Source of the DNA: Bradyrhizobium sp. JYMT SZCCT0180
Lineage (GTDB): Bacteria > Pseudomonadota > Alphaproteobacteria > Rhizobiales > Xanthobacteraceae
NCBI RefSeq assembly: GCF_018130165.1
Contig: NZ_JAFCLZ010000012.1
Location: 186,001 to 250,000 of the forward strand
Direction of reading: 5' to 3'
Length of the DNA: 64,000 bases
Shown: one piece after another, positions 17,703 through 28,104 of the stretch
How positions within the stretch are numbered: the first letter of the stretch is position 1
Layout: each line of letters begins with the position of its first letter
Notes under the pieces: model-generated
Told to the model about the DNA's origin: nothing
The model's input: the letters and a program-made list of their open reading frames with translations, nothing else
Database searches by the model: none
Translations under genes and position numbers: made by a program

Positions 17703-18697
17703 GCGCGGCGCACTTCATCGATGTCAGGAATTTGCGCCGCGAGTTCGACGTTTCAAAGCCGTGGCTCAACCGCGTGCTCGAAGGCGGGCACCTGGAATTC
17801 CTGAAAGCGGTCGACGGCGTCACCTTCGGCATCAAGAAGGGCGAAACGTTTGCCCTCGTCGGCGAATCCGGTTCGGGCAAGACCACCGTGGCACGGATGG
17901 TCGTTGGATTGCTGCCGCCGAGTTCCGGCGAAGTCGTCATCGACGGCGTCTCGATGACCGATGCAAGGCAGGCACAGGTACGGCAGAAACTGCGCCGCCG
18001 CATCCAGATGATCTTCCAGGACCCCTATGCGAGCCTCAATCCGCGCTTCCGGGTCGATGCCATCGTCTCCGAGCCCATCCGCGCCTTCGACCTGATCGCG
18101 GGCGAGCGCGACATCGCCGCGCGCGTCGGTGAATTGCTGAGCCTCGTCGGCCTGCATGCCGATGACGGCCTGAAGTTTCCGCATGAGTTCTCCGGCGGGC
18201 AGCGCCAGCGCATCGCGATCGCCCGCGCGCTGGCCTCGGAAGCCGAATTCATCGTCTGCGACGAGCCGACTTCGGCGCTTGACGTCTCCGTGCAGGCGCA
18301 GATCCTCAATCTGATGCGCGATTTGCAGGACAAGTTCGGCCTGACTTATCTCTTCATCAGCCATAACCTTGCCGTGGTGCGGCATATGGCGAGCCGCATC
18401 GGCGTGATGTATCTCGGCCGCATCGTCGAAATCGCGGAAGGGCGCGAACTCTTCAGCAATCCACGGATGCCCTACACCAAGATGCTGCTGGGTGCGGTTC
18501 CTGATTTGGCGATGTCCGGCCGCCAGCGGATTCCGGTCAAGGGCGAGATTCCCAATCCGATCAATCCACCGCCCGGCTGCGCCTTCAACCCGCGCTGCCC
18601 GTTGGCCTACGATCTGTGCCGTCAGCAGGCGCCCGCGCTGATCAACGGCGTCGCCTGCCACGCCGTCAATTCGCCGGCCGAAGCCGTGCCTGCGTGA
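17699..18697 (+). CDS. Peptide ABC transporter ATPase, DppF type, system 1
   Basis: 332 aa. Walker A GESGSGKT, signature FSGGQRQR, Walker B FIVCDEPTSALD, and the tail PGCAFNPRCPLAYDLC. The N-terminal segment (NLRREFDVSKPWLNRVLEGG) is the extended DppF start that precedes the core domain. Together with the DppD-type ATPase it makes the heterodimer for the first transporter. The gene is the last of the five-gene system; the gamma-glutamyltransferase gene follows after 99 bp on the same strand. Confidence 0.95.
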   Translation: MSAAHFIDVRNLRREFDVSKPWLNRVLEGGHLEFLKAVDGVTFGIKKGETFALVGESGSGKTTVARMVVGLLPPSSGEVVIDGVSMTDARQAQVRQKLRRRIQMIFQDPYASLNPRFRVDAIVSEPIRAFDLIAGERDIAARVGELLSLVGLHADDGLKFPHEFSGGQRQRIAIARALASEAEFIVCDEPTSALDVSVQAQILNLMRDLQDKFGLTYLFISHNLAVVRHMASRIGVMYLGRIVEIAEGRELFSNPRMPYTKMLLGAVPDLAMSGRQRIPVKGEIPNPINPPPGCAFNPRCPLAYDLCRQQAPALINGVACHAVNSPAEAVPA

Positions 18698-18796
18698 TCA
18701 CAGGGATGGGAGCCCGCTAAGTCAACCAAACGGTTGGCAGCAGGCCCCGCCTGTGGTCAAGTGGCGCACCAAATACCAGCGCAGCATCGGATTCCC

Positions 18797-20602
18797 ATGA
18801 GCAACATCAATCCCGATCCGTTCACGACCAGGCCCGAAATCGAAGGCACGTTCGGGGTTGTGACCTCGACCCACTGGATCGCGACGGCGGTCGGGATGGG
18901 CATCCTGGAAAAGGGCGGCAACGCGTTCGATGCCGGCGTTGCCACCGCCTTCACGCTGCAGGTGGTCGAGCCGCATTTGAACGGCCCGGGCGGCGATGTA
19001 CCGATCATCGTGCATGACACCAAGCGCGCCCGCACCGAGGTGATCTGCGGCCAGGGCCCGGCGCCGGCCGGCGCCACCATCGCGCATTACAAGAGCGAGG
19101 GGCTGGAGATGGTGCCCGGCACCGGGTTGCTCGCGGCCTGCGTGCCCGGCACGTTCGAATCCTGGATGTTGCTGCTCCGCGATTACGGCACGATGCGGCT
19201 GCGCGACGTGCTGGAACCCGCGATCGCCTATGCCCGCGACGGCTATCCCCTGGTGGAGCGCGCGGCGGCGACGATCCAGATCGTCGAGAAACTGTTCCGC
19301 AATCACTGGAAGACCTCGGCCGCGGTCTATCTGCCGAACAATGAAGTGCCGAAACCTGGCACGCTGTTCACCAACAAGCAGCTCTCGGAAACCTACGCCC
19401 GCATCCTGCAAGGAGCCGAAAGCGCCGGCGGTGATCGCATCGCGCAGATCGAGGCCGCGCGTAAGGCCTGGTCGCACGGTTTTGTCGCGGAGGCGATCGA
19501 CAAGTTCTGCCGCACGCAGGACGTCATGGACGTCAGCGGCTCGCCGCATCGAGGCGTGCTGCGCGCTGACGACATGGCGCGCTGGCAGCCGACCGTCGAG
19601 GCGCCGCTGACCTATGATTACGGCCGTTACACCGTGTGCAAGCCCGGTGTCTGGAGCCAGGGCCCTGTCATGCTGCAGCAGCTGGCGTTGCTCAAGGGTT
19701 TTGAACTCGACGGGCTTGATCCCGCCGGGCCCGAATTCATCCATCTGCAGACCGAATGCGCCAAGCTTGCCTTCGCCGACCGCGAGAAATTCTACGGCGA
19801 TCCAAAGTTTACCGACATCCCGATCGCGACCTTGCTGTCGGATCCCTATAACGACGAGCGTCGCAAGCTGATCTCGAAGGACAAGGCCTCGCTCGATTTC
19901 CTCCCCGGCTCCGTCGAGGGTTTTGGTTCGGTAGTGAAACTGCGCCGCGCCGAAGGCCATCGCGAGGCGGTCGGCGCCATGGGCGCGGGCGAGCCGACCG
20001 TCGGCCGCTTCGGCGAAGTGCGCGGCGACACCGTGCATTTCGACATCATCGACCAGGCCGGCAACATGATCTCGGCGACGCCGTCCGGCGGCTGGCTGCA
20101 ATCCTCGCCCGTCATTCCCGAACTCGGCTTCTGCCTCGGCAGCCGCGCCCAGATGTTCTGGCTCGAGGAAGACCATCCCGCCGCACTGGCGCCGGGCAAG
20201 CGCCCGCGCACCACGCTCTCGCCGACCATGGCGCTACGCGACGGCGAGCCGTACATGGCCTGGGGCTCGCCCGGCGGCGACCAGCAGGATCAATGGACCA
20301 CGCAATTTTTCCTGCGCCACGTCCACGCCAATCTGAACCTGCAGGAAGCGATCGACGCGCCCGCATGGCACTCCGAACATTTCCCGATCTCGTTCTGGCC
20401 GCGCACCGCCCGGCCCGGCGTGCTCGTGGTTGAAAACCGCGTACCAAAGGCCACGATCGATACGTTGAAGAGCCGCGGCCATGTCGTCGAGATCGGCCCC
20501 GACTGGTCGGAAGGCCGCCTCACTGCCGCCTCCAAGGTCGGGCGCCGCCGTCGTGCGGCCGCCAATCCGCGGGGCATGCAAGGCTACGCGGCCGGACGGT
20601 AG
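18797..20602 (+). CDS. ggt: Gamma-glutamyltransferase family protein, cytoplasmic form
   Basis: 601 aa. These Ntn-hydrolases are cut into two subunits at a Thr, which then attacks the gamma-glutamyl bond of glutathione or related compounds. The processing site is GDTVHFDIID with Thr412; the second residue is Val where E. coli GGT has Thr (TTH). GGNAFDAGVATAFTLQVVEPHLNGPGGD and the late RPRTTLSPTMALRDGEPYMAWGSPGGD blocks are conserved. There is no signal peptide, unlike periplasmic E. coli GGT, so the substrate must be imported, and the gene stands between two peptide importers and 12 bp before DUF1028. The ATG at 18797 is chosen over an upstream TTG because the family block begins soon after it. 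Cephalosporin-acylase-like activity is an alternative. Confidence 0.9.
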   Translation: MSNINPDPFTTRPEIEGTFGVVTSTHWIATAVGMGILEKGGNAFDAGVATAFTLQVVEPHLNGPGGDVPIIVHDTKRARTEVICGQGPAPAGATIAHYKSEGLEMVPGTGLLAACVPGTFESWMLLLRDYGTMRLRDVLEPAIAYARDGYPLVERAAATIQIVEKLFRNHWKTSAAVYLPNNEVPKPGTLFTNKQLSETYARILQGAESAGGDRIAQIEAARKAWSHGFVAEAIDKFCRTQDVMDVSGSPHRGVLRADDMARWQPTVEAPLTYDYGRYTVCKPGVWSQGPVMLQQLALLKGFELDGLDPAGPEFIHLQTECAKLAFADREKFYGDPKFTDIPIATLLSDPYNDERRKLISKDKASLDFLPGSVEGFGSVVKLRRAEGHREAVGAMGAGEPTVGRFGEVRGDTVHFDIIDQAGNMISATPSGGWLQSSPVIPELGFCLGSRAQMFWLEEDHPAALAPGKRPRTTLSPTMALRDGEPYMAWGSPGGDQQDQWTTQFFLRHVHANLNLQEAIDAPAWHSEHFPISFWPRTARPGVLVVENRVPKATIDTLKSRGHVVEIGPDWSEGRLTAASKVGRRRRAAANPRGMQGYAAGR

Positions 20603-20614
20603 GAGTGCACCAAG

Positions 20615-21333
20615 ATGACCTGGTCGATCATCGCCCGCGATCCCGCGACCGGCCAGTTCGGCATCGCGGTCGCGACCAAATTCTTCGCAGTCGGCGCGCG
20701 TGTGCCGCATATCGTGGCCGGCGTCGGCGGCATTGCGACCCAGGCATTGGTCAATCCCTATTACGGCATCGACGGCGTGAGGCTGTTGAGAGAGGGACGT
20801 GAACCGAACGACATCCTCAACACCCTCATCGCCACCGACGACGGCCGCGAAAGCCGGCAATTGCACATCATGGATGCGAAAGGCCGCATCGCCGCACATA
20901 CCGGCCGCGATTGCGTCGACTGGTGCGGACACATCCAGGGCGACGGTTTTTCGATTGCGGGCAACATGCTGGCGGGCGCCGCCGTGCTCGACGACACCGC
21001 CAAGGCCTATGTCGCCAATGCCGGCCTGCCCTTTCCCCGCCGGCTGATCGCCGCGATGCATGCGGGCGAAGCGGCGGGCGGCGACAAGCGCGGCAAGCAG
21101 TCCGCGGCGCTGCTGATCCACGGCGAGGAGGAATGGTCCGAACTCAATCTGCGCGTTGACGACCATACCGATCCGCTGCGCGAGCTCGAGCGGCTCGAAG
21201 AAGTGAGCCGCGAGCGCTGGGTGCATTTCCGCGCCTTCATGCCGACGCGCAAGAACCCGGCCGGGATCACCGATCGCGCAACCATCGACGCCGGCATCGA
21301 GGCCAGCATCAAAGCGGCGGCTGCAGGCAAGGC

Positions 21334-21337
<4 letters not shown>
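20615..21337 (+). CDS. DUF1028 family protein
   Basis: 240 aa, starting MTWSIIARDPATGQFGIAVATKFFAVGARVPH, the signature of DUF1028. It has the related block GVGGIATQALVNPYYGIDGV and later GDGFSIAGNMLAGAAVLDDTAKAYV. The fold is Ntn-hydrolase-like according to family knowledge, but no reaction is established. It lies 12 bp after ggt and its stop overlaps the next ABC ATPase start (ATGA), so it is physically part of the peptide-uptake operon. An intracellular peptide or amide hydrolase is the natural guess, not a proven role. Confidence 0.88.
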
Positions 21338-22386
<1,049 letters not shown>

Positions 22387-22406
22387 CGGCGTCGCCCTCA
22401 ACTTTC

Positions 22407-22548
22407 ATGCCCCGGGCGCGGTGCAGCACAAGCGAAGCGCAGTGGTGCGCCGCTGAACCGGGGCCCATGTTCGGCACCGTGGAAGATGGGTCCCGGTTCT
22501 GCGGAGCAGCGTTTCACGCTGCACCGCGCCCGGGACACGAGAGAGACG
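22407..22548. repeat. Long palindromic repeat, CCCGGGCGCGGTGCAGC family, copy 1
   Basis: Starts CCCCGGGCGCGGTGCAGCAC and ends CTGCACCGCGCCCGGGACAC, so the ends are inverted copies. Inner GAACCGGGGCCCAT and ATGGGTCCCGGTTC also pair. It separates two ATPase genes of system 2. A second copy at 25209-25338 separates the binding-protein and permease genes of the same operon. Confidence 0.8.
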
Positions 22549-22558
22549 GGGCGCGAAC

Positions 22559-23665
<1,107 letters not shown>

Positions 23666-23682
23666 TCAAGAGGATGGGTGCG

Positions 23683-25194
23683 ATGAAAATCTTGCGTTTG
23701 GCGGTGACCGCGGCGGCCCTGTTGCTGTCGTTCGAGGCGAGTGTTCAGGCCCAGACCACGCTGCGCATCGGGCTTGCCGAGGATCCGGACATTCTCGATC
23801 CGACCCTGGCGCGCACCTATGTCGGCCGCATCGTGTTCGCCGGCTTCTGCGACAAGCTGTTCGACATCGACGAGAAGATCAACATCGTGCCGCAGCTCGC
23901 GCTGTCGCACGAGACCTCGGCCGACGGCAAGGAGGTCATCATCAAGCTGCGGCCGGGCGTGAAATTCCACGACGGCGAGCCGCTGGACGCCGAGGCCGCG
24001 AAATTCTCGCTCGACCGCCACATGACGATGCCGACCTCGTTCCGCAAGCCGGAGCTGGCGCAGCTCGACCGTGTCGAGGTGGTCGATCCCCTCACCATCA
24101 AGCTGGTGCTTAAGACGCCGTTCTCGCCGCTGATCGCCCAGCTCACCGACCGCGCCGGCATGATGGTTTCGCCAAAGGCGGCGAAGGCCGAAGGCGACAA
24201 GTTCGGACTGAAGCCGGTGTGCGCCGGTCCCTACAAATTCGTCGAGCGCGTGCAGCAGGACCGCATTGTATTCGAGAAGTTCGCCGACTACTGGAACAAG
24301 GACGCGATCAAGATCGACCGCATCGTTTACCTGCCGCTGGTCGACGCCACCGTGCGCCTCGCCAACCTTAAATCCGGCGGCCTCGATCTGATCGAGCGTC
24401 TGCTCGCCACCGACATCAAAGCGGTGGTGGGCGACCCCAAATTGAAATTATCCAGCGCCATCGAGCTCGGCTATCAGGGCGTGACGCTGAACGTCGGCAA
24501 GGACAAGGCCAAGGGGCCGCTCAGCCAATCGGCAAAAGTTCGCCAGGCGCTCGATCTGTCGCTCGATCGCGAGGCCATCAACCAGGTGGTATTCAACGGC
24601 GAATTCAAACCCGGCAACCAGTGGGTCAACCCCGATCACCCCTATTACCAGAAGGCCTTTCCGGTCCGCGGCCGCGACATCGCCAAGGCCAAGGCGCTCT
24701 TGAAGGAAGCCGGCGTCACCGCGCCCGTCAGCGTCGATTTCATGGTGCCGAAGGGCGCGGAAACCGAAGCGGTCGCGCAGGTGATCCAGTCGATGGCCTC
24801 CGAAGCCGGCTTCGACATGAAGATCAGGGTCACCGAATTCGCAACCTCGCTGAAGCTGGCTGAATCAGGCGAATACCAGGCCTTCATGCTGGCCTGGAGC
24901 GGACGGATCGATCCTGACGGCAATTCCTACGTATTCCAGAAATCCAACGCGCCGCAGAACTATAGCGCGTGGTCCAATGCCGATGCCGACAAGGCGCTCG
25001 ACGACGGGCGTCTCGTGACGGATCAGTCGCAGCGCAAGGCCATCTATGAGAAGCTGGCCAAGCTCGTGCTTGACGAAAAGCCGCTGCTCTACATCTATCA
25101 CCGCAAAATCCTGATCGCGCATAGTACAAAACTCGAAGGCTACAAGCAGATGCCGGACGGCCTGGTGCGCGTGACCGGGTTGACGCTGAAGTGA
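23683..25194 (+). CDS. ABC transporter peptide-binding protein (family 5), system 2
   Basis: 503 aa. Signal peptide MKILRLAVTAAALLLSFEAS-VQAQ, then TTLRIGLAEDPDILDPTLART and CDKLFDIDEKINIVPQLALSHE, the family 5 pattern. The start at 23683 is preferred to the ATG three codons earlier because AAGAGGA lies about 8 nt upstream of it. The C-terminus ends with LAKLVLDEKPLLYIYHRKILIAHS, a ligand-cavity segment seen in glutathione- and peptide-binding relatives. It is expected in the periplasm, feeding the permeases at 25343 and 26288. Confidence 0.93.
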   Translation: MKILRLAVTAAALLLSFEASVQAQTTLRIGLAEDPDILDPTLARTYVGRIVFAGFCDKLFDIDEKINIVPQLALSHETSADGKEVIIKLRPGVKFHDGEPLDAEAAKFSLDRHMTMPTSFRKPELAQLDRVEVVDPLTIKLVLKTPFSPLIAQLTDRAGMMVSPKAAKAEGDKFGLKPVCAGPYKFVERVQQDRIVFEKFADYWNKDAIKIDRIVYLPLVDATVRLANLKSGGLDLIERLLATDIKAVVGDPKLKLSSAIELGYQGVTLNVGKDKAKGPLSQSAKVRQALDLSLDREAINQVVFNGEFKPGNQWVNPDHPYYQKAFPVRGRDIAKAKALLKEAGVTAPVSVDFMVPKGAETEAVAQVIQSMASEAGFDMKIRVTEFATSLKLAESGEYQAFMLAWSGRIDPDGNSYVFQKSNAPQNYSAWSNADADKALDDGRLVTDQSQRKAIYEKLAKLVLDEKPLLYIYHRKILIAHSTKLEGYKQMPDGLVRVTGLTLK

Positions 25195-25208
25195 GGGCAC
25201 AAGTCATA

Positions 25209-25338
25209 TTCTTGTGTCCCGGACGCGGTGCAGCGCAGTTGCGCTGCTCCGCAGAGCCGGGACCTACCGTGCGACCGGGTTGGGTCCCGGTTCAGCAGCG
25301 CAACAGTGCATGTTGCGCTGCGCCCGGGACACGGGGAA
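25209..25338. repeat. Long palindromic repeat, CCCGGGCGCGGTGCAGC family, copy 2
   Basis: GTGTCCCGGACGCGGTGCAG at the left is inverted as CTGCGCCCGGGACACG at the right; GAGCCGGGACC and GGGTCCCGGTTC pair inside. It lies in the gap between the binding protein and DppB genes of system 2, the same kind of place as copy 1 at 22407-22548. Confidence 0.8.
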
Positions 25339-25342
25339 AGCC

Positions 25343-26284
25343 ATGCTGAACTTCCTCGGCCAGCGCATCCTGCAGCTGATCCCGACGCTGTTCTTCGTGT
25401 CGGTCCTGATCTTTTCGCTGCAGCATCTGCTGCCTGGCGATCCCGCGCTGGTCATGGCCGGCGAGGAACGCGATCCCGAGGTTATCGCGCAAATCCGCGC
25501 ACAATACCGGCTCGATCAGCCGATCCCGATCCAGTACGTCTACTGGGTCAAGGGCGTGCTGTCGGGCGATTTCGGCGAGTCGTTGCGCATCAAGGTGCCG
25601 GTGCTGAGCCTGATCGCGCAGAAACTGCCGGTGACGATCCAGCTCGGCTCGATGGCGATCGTGATCGCCTTCCTGATCGGCATTCCCGCCGGCATCGTAT
25701 CGGCCGTCAAGAAAGGCACGGCCTGGGACTACGGCGCCAACCTGTTCGCGCTGTGGGGCATCTCGACGCCGAATTTCTGGCTCGGCATCATGCTGATCTT
25801 CCTGTTCTCGATCGAGCTCGGCTGGCTTCCGGCCTCCGGGTATGTGCCGCTATCGGAAAACTGGCGCGCCAGCCTCGCCTCGACCATTATGCCCGCTTTC
25901 GTGCTCGGCAACGCGATTGCCGCGATCCTGATGCGACATACCCGCAGCGCCATGCTACAGGTGCTTGAAAGCGATTATGTCCGCACCGCGCGCGCGAAGG
26001 GCCTTTCCGAACGTTCGGTGATCCTCAAGCACGCGATGCGCAACGCGCTGACGCCGGTGATCACGCTCGGCGCGCTCGAACTCGGCACGCTGCTGTCGGG
26101 CGCGGTGCTGACCGAGCAGATTTTTTCGATTCCCGGCTTCGGCAAGCTGATCGTCGACGCGGTGTTCAACCGTGACTACGCGGTCGTGCAAGGCGTCGTG
26201 CTGACGACGGCGACGATCTACATCACGCTGAATCTTGTCGCCGATATCGCCTATGTCCTCGTCAACCCGCGGCTGAGGGCTTAA
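25343..26284 (+). CDS. Peptide ABC transporter permease, DppB type, system 2
   Basis: 313 aa from the ATG at 25343 (GGGGAAAG upstream). It begins MLNFLGQRILQLIPTLFFVS, then LQHLLPGDPALVMAGEERDPE. The EAA loop is DYVRTARAKGLSERSVILKHAMRNALTPVIT. Six membrane helices are expected. It ends LVNPRLRA three bases before the DppC-type gene, so the two are tightly coupled. Confidence 0.94.
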   Translation: MLNFLGQRILQLIPTLFFVSVLIFSLQHLLPGDPALVMAGEERDPEVIAQIRAQYRLDQPIPIQYVYWVKGVLSGDFGESLRIKVPVLSLIAQKLPVTIQLGSMAIVIAFLIGIPAGIVSAVKKGTAWDYGANLFALWGISTPNFWLGIMLIFLFSIELGWLPASGYVPLSENWRASLASTIMPAFVLGNAIAAILMRHTRSAMLQVLESDYVRTARAKGLSERSVILKHAMRNALTPVITLGALELGTLLSGAVLTEQIFSIPGFGKLIVDAVFNRDYAVVQGVVLTTATIYITLNLVADIAYVLVNPRLRA

Positions 26285-26287
26285 CCC

Positions 26288-27175
26288 ATGACCGACGTCG
26301 CCCTCGGCACCCTTCCAAAAGTCGCCTCCGATGAACTGGAGAGCCCGACCCGGCGCGCGCTGCGGCGGCTGTTCAAGCGCAAGGGCGCCGTGGTCGGCCT
26401 TGCCGTCATCGCGCTGTTCGTGGTGCTCTCGCTGTTCGCGCCGCTGATCGTGCCCTATGACCCGATCGCAACCAGCTGGTCGCTGGTGCGCAAGCCGCCG
26501 ACGTGGCAGCACTGGTTCGGCACCGACGATCTCGGCCGCGATATCCTGGCCCGCGTGGTCTATGGCGCGCGGGCCTCGCTGATGGCCGGCGCGATTTCGG
26601 TCGGGATTGCGCTCGGCATCGGCGTGCCGCTCGGCCTGCTGTCAGGCTATCGCGGCGGCTTCATCGACAGCCTGATCAGCCGCATCACCGATGCGATGCT
26701 GGCCTGCCCGTTCCTGATCCTCGCCATTGCGCTGGCGGCGTTTCTCGGGCCGAGCCTCGGCAACGCCATGATCGCGATCGGGATCTCGGCGACGCCGATC
26801 TTCGTGCGGCTGACCCGCGGCCAGGTGATGAGCGTCAAGGTCGAGGATTATGTCGAGGCGGCGCGCGCGATGGGCAATCCGCGCTGGCGCATCGCGCTGT
26901 TCCATATCCTGCCGAACATCATGCCAGCGCTTTTGGTGCAGGCGACGCTGTCGATCGCGGCCGCCATCATTGCGGAGGCCGCACTGTCGTTCCTCGGCCT
27001 CGGCCAGCAGCCGCCCTCTCCGTCCTGGGGCAGCATGCTCAATTCAGCGCAGCGCTTCCTGACCAACGCGCCCTGGATGGCGATCTGGCCGGGACTTGCG
27101 ATCTTCCTCGTGGTGCTGTCGTTCAACCTCGTCGGCGACGGTTTGCGCGATGCACTCGATCCAAGGGAGCGGTAG
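26288..27175 (+). CDS. Peptide ABC transporter permease, DppC type, system 2
   Basis: 295 aa. LFKRKGAVVGLAVIALFVVL is the first membrane anchor, then WFGTDDLGRDILARVVYGAR and the EAA loop EDYVEAARAMGNPRWRIALFHILPNIMPAL. It is the C-terminal gene of the second transporter, which contains the order ATPase D, ATPase F, binding protein, permease B, permease C. A repeat-filled gap and a convergent gene follow, so the operon ends here. Confidence 0.94.
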   Translation: MTDVALGTLPKVASDELESPTRRALRRLFKRKGAVVGLAVIALFVVLSLFAPLIVPYDPIATSWSLVRKPPTWQHWFGTDDLGRDILARVVYGARASLMAGAISVGIALGIGVPLGLLSGYRGGFIDSLISRITDAMLACPFLILAIALAAFLGPSLGNAMIAIGISATPIFVRLTRGQVMSVKVEDYVEAARAMGNPRWRIALFHILPNIMPALLVQATLSIAAAIIAEAALSFLGLGQQPPSPSWGSMLNSAQRFLTNAPWMAIWPGLAIFLVVLSFNLVGDGLRDALDPRER

Positions 27176-27189
27176 CGCCGGTGGCTTTC

Positions 27190-27341
27190 ATCCTACGAGA
27201 CGCGCGCAAGAGCGCGCTCCTCCAGCGATGAGCTTACGCTCACGCGGGGATGAGGTCTGGCAGTTCAGGATGAGGTCTTAGACCCTCATGGTGAGGAGCG
27301 CGGCAACGCCGCGCGTCTCGATGCGGCCGAACCGGAGGCCG
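27190..27341. repeat. Repeat-rich intergenic segment, CCCTCATGGTGAGGAGC family
   Basis: Contains two self-complementary parts: CGCGCAAGAGCGCGC, and CCCTCATGGTGAGGAGCGCG with GCAACGCCGCGCGTCTCGATG. The phrase is a repeat I recall from Bradyrhizobium intergenic DNA. It separates convergent genes and may help end transcription of both. Confidence 0.55.
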
Positions 27342-28085
27342 CTAAATCACAATCTCCCGCAACACCCGCCGACAATCCATCTCATACTCGAGATCAATCA
27401 CGGGCGGCCTTGCAAAATGCCAGGTCAGGCCCGAACGCGCGGCGCCGCGGCGGACCAGTTCTTCGGCAAACACCGGATGGAAGTCGTGGATCGTGTAGGT
27501 CTGTGCCGCCGTCGCGTCCCTCCAGCCGAAGCCGAATTCGCCCATGCGCTTTTCCATGGCGCCAACCACGTAGCTCACCTTCTCCTTCAACCCGTCGGGG
27601 CTGAGGTCGCGGTAACGCACCGTACGCTCGGCATAGGTCGCACCGCCTTCCAGCGATTCACCGCTACCCGCGATCACGAAGCTCGGCGTCGTGTTCCCGC
27701 TCGGGCGCGTAAACGAGAAGGCATGGAACGACGGCTCGGCGGGCGGGTCGATCTCGGGACAGACATTGCTGCGCGCCACCGGGTTGGTGGTGCCGTCATA
27801 GATCCCCCATTCGGCGAGCGTCTTGACGTAGTGCAGGTTGAAATTGCGGAAGCCCTCGTCGGTGAACGCCGCCGGCGAGCGCAGTTCGCAGGCGCAGAAC
27901 GAGGTCAGCGGCCTGCCCGCAGCCTGAATGTATTTGGCGATCCGGGCAAAGCCTTCGGCCAAGGCCACCGGCTTGTCGAACCGCACCCGCTCGATCTCAA
28001 ATCCGGGACTGGCTGCTGCGCCAGCCGAATACTGAAACACTGCCGGGATGAACCGGTAATTACCTGCCACAAAGTCGGTCGTCAT
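27342..28085 (-). CDS. Conserved protein, possible CnbZ-like deaminase
   Basis: 247 aa from the ATG at 28085, chosen over the ATG two codons earlier because GGAGA is spaced properly for it. It begins MTTDFVAGNYRFIPAVFQYS and has the distinct segments SFCACELRSPAAFTDEGFRNFN, FVIAGSGESLEGG and IHDFHPVFAEELVRRGA. I recall that relatives are annotated as 2-amino-5-chloromuconate deaminase CnbZ; I could not verify this, and no other aromatic-degradation gene is nearby. No signal peptide or membrane segment is seen. It follows the cyclase gene by 19 bp and may be cotranscribed with the signalling genes, which would be an unusual partner. Confidence 0.45.
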   Translation of the reverse strand: MTTDFVAGNYRFIPAVFQYSAGAAASPGFEIERVRFDKPVALAEGFARIAKYIQAAGRPLTSFCACELRSPAAFTDEGFRNFNLHYVKTLAEWGIYDGTTNPVARSNVCPEIDPPAEPSFHAFSFTRPSGNTTPSFVIAGSGESLEGGATYAERTVRYRDLSPDGLKEKVSYVVGAMEKRMGEFGFGWRDATAAQTYTIHDFHPVFAEELVRRGAARSGLTWHFARPPVIDLEYEMDCRRVLREIVI

Positions 28086-28104
28086 ATCCATTCTCCGTTT
28101 CTTG

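Noticed and set aside
18723..18736. Small hairpin CAACC-AAAC-GGTTG between dppF and ggt
   Set aside because: Only a 5-bp stem and no T-run; too weak to call a terminator or operator.
18722..20176. Long open frame (484 codons) antisense to ggt
   Set aside because: Same GC-bias shadow; the sense frame has the full GGT motif set and a plausible start.
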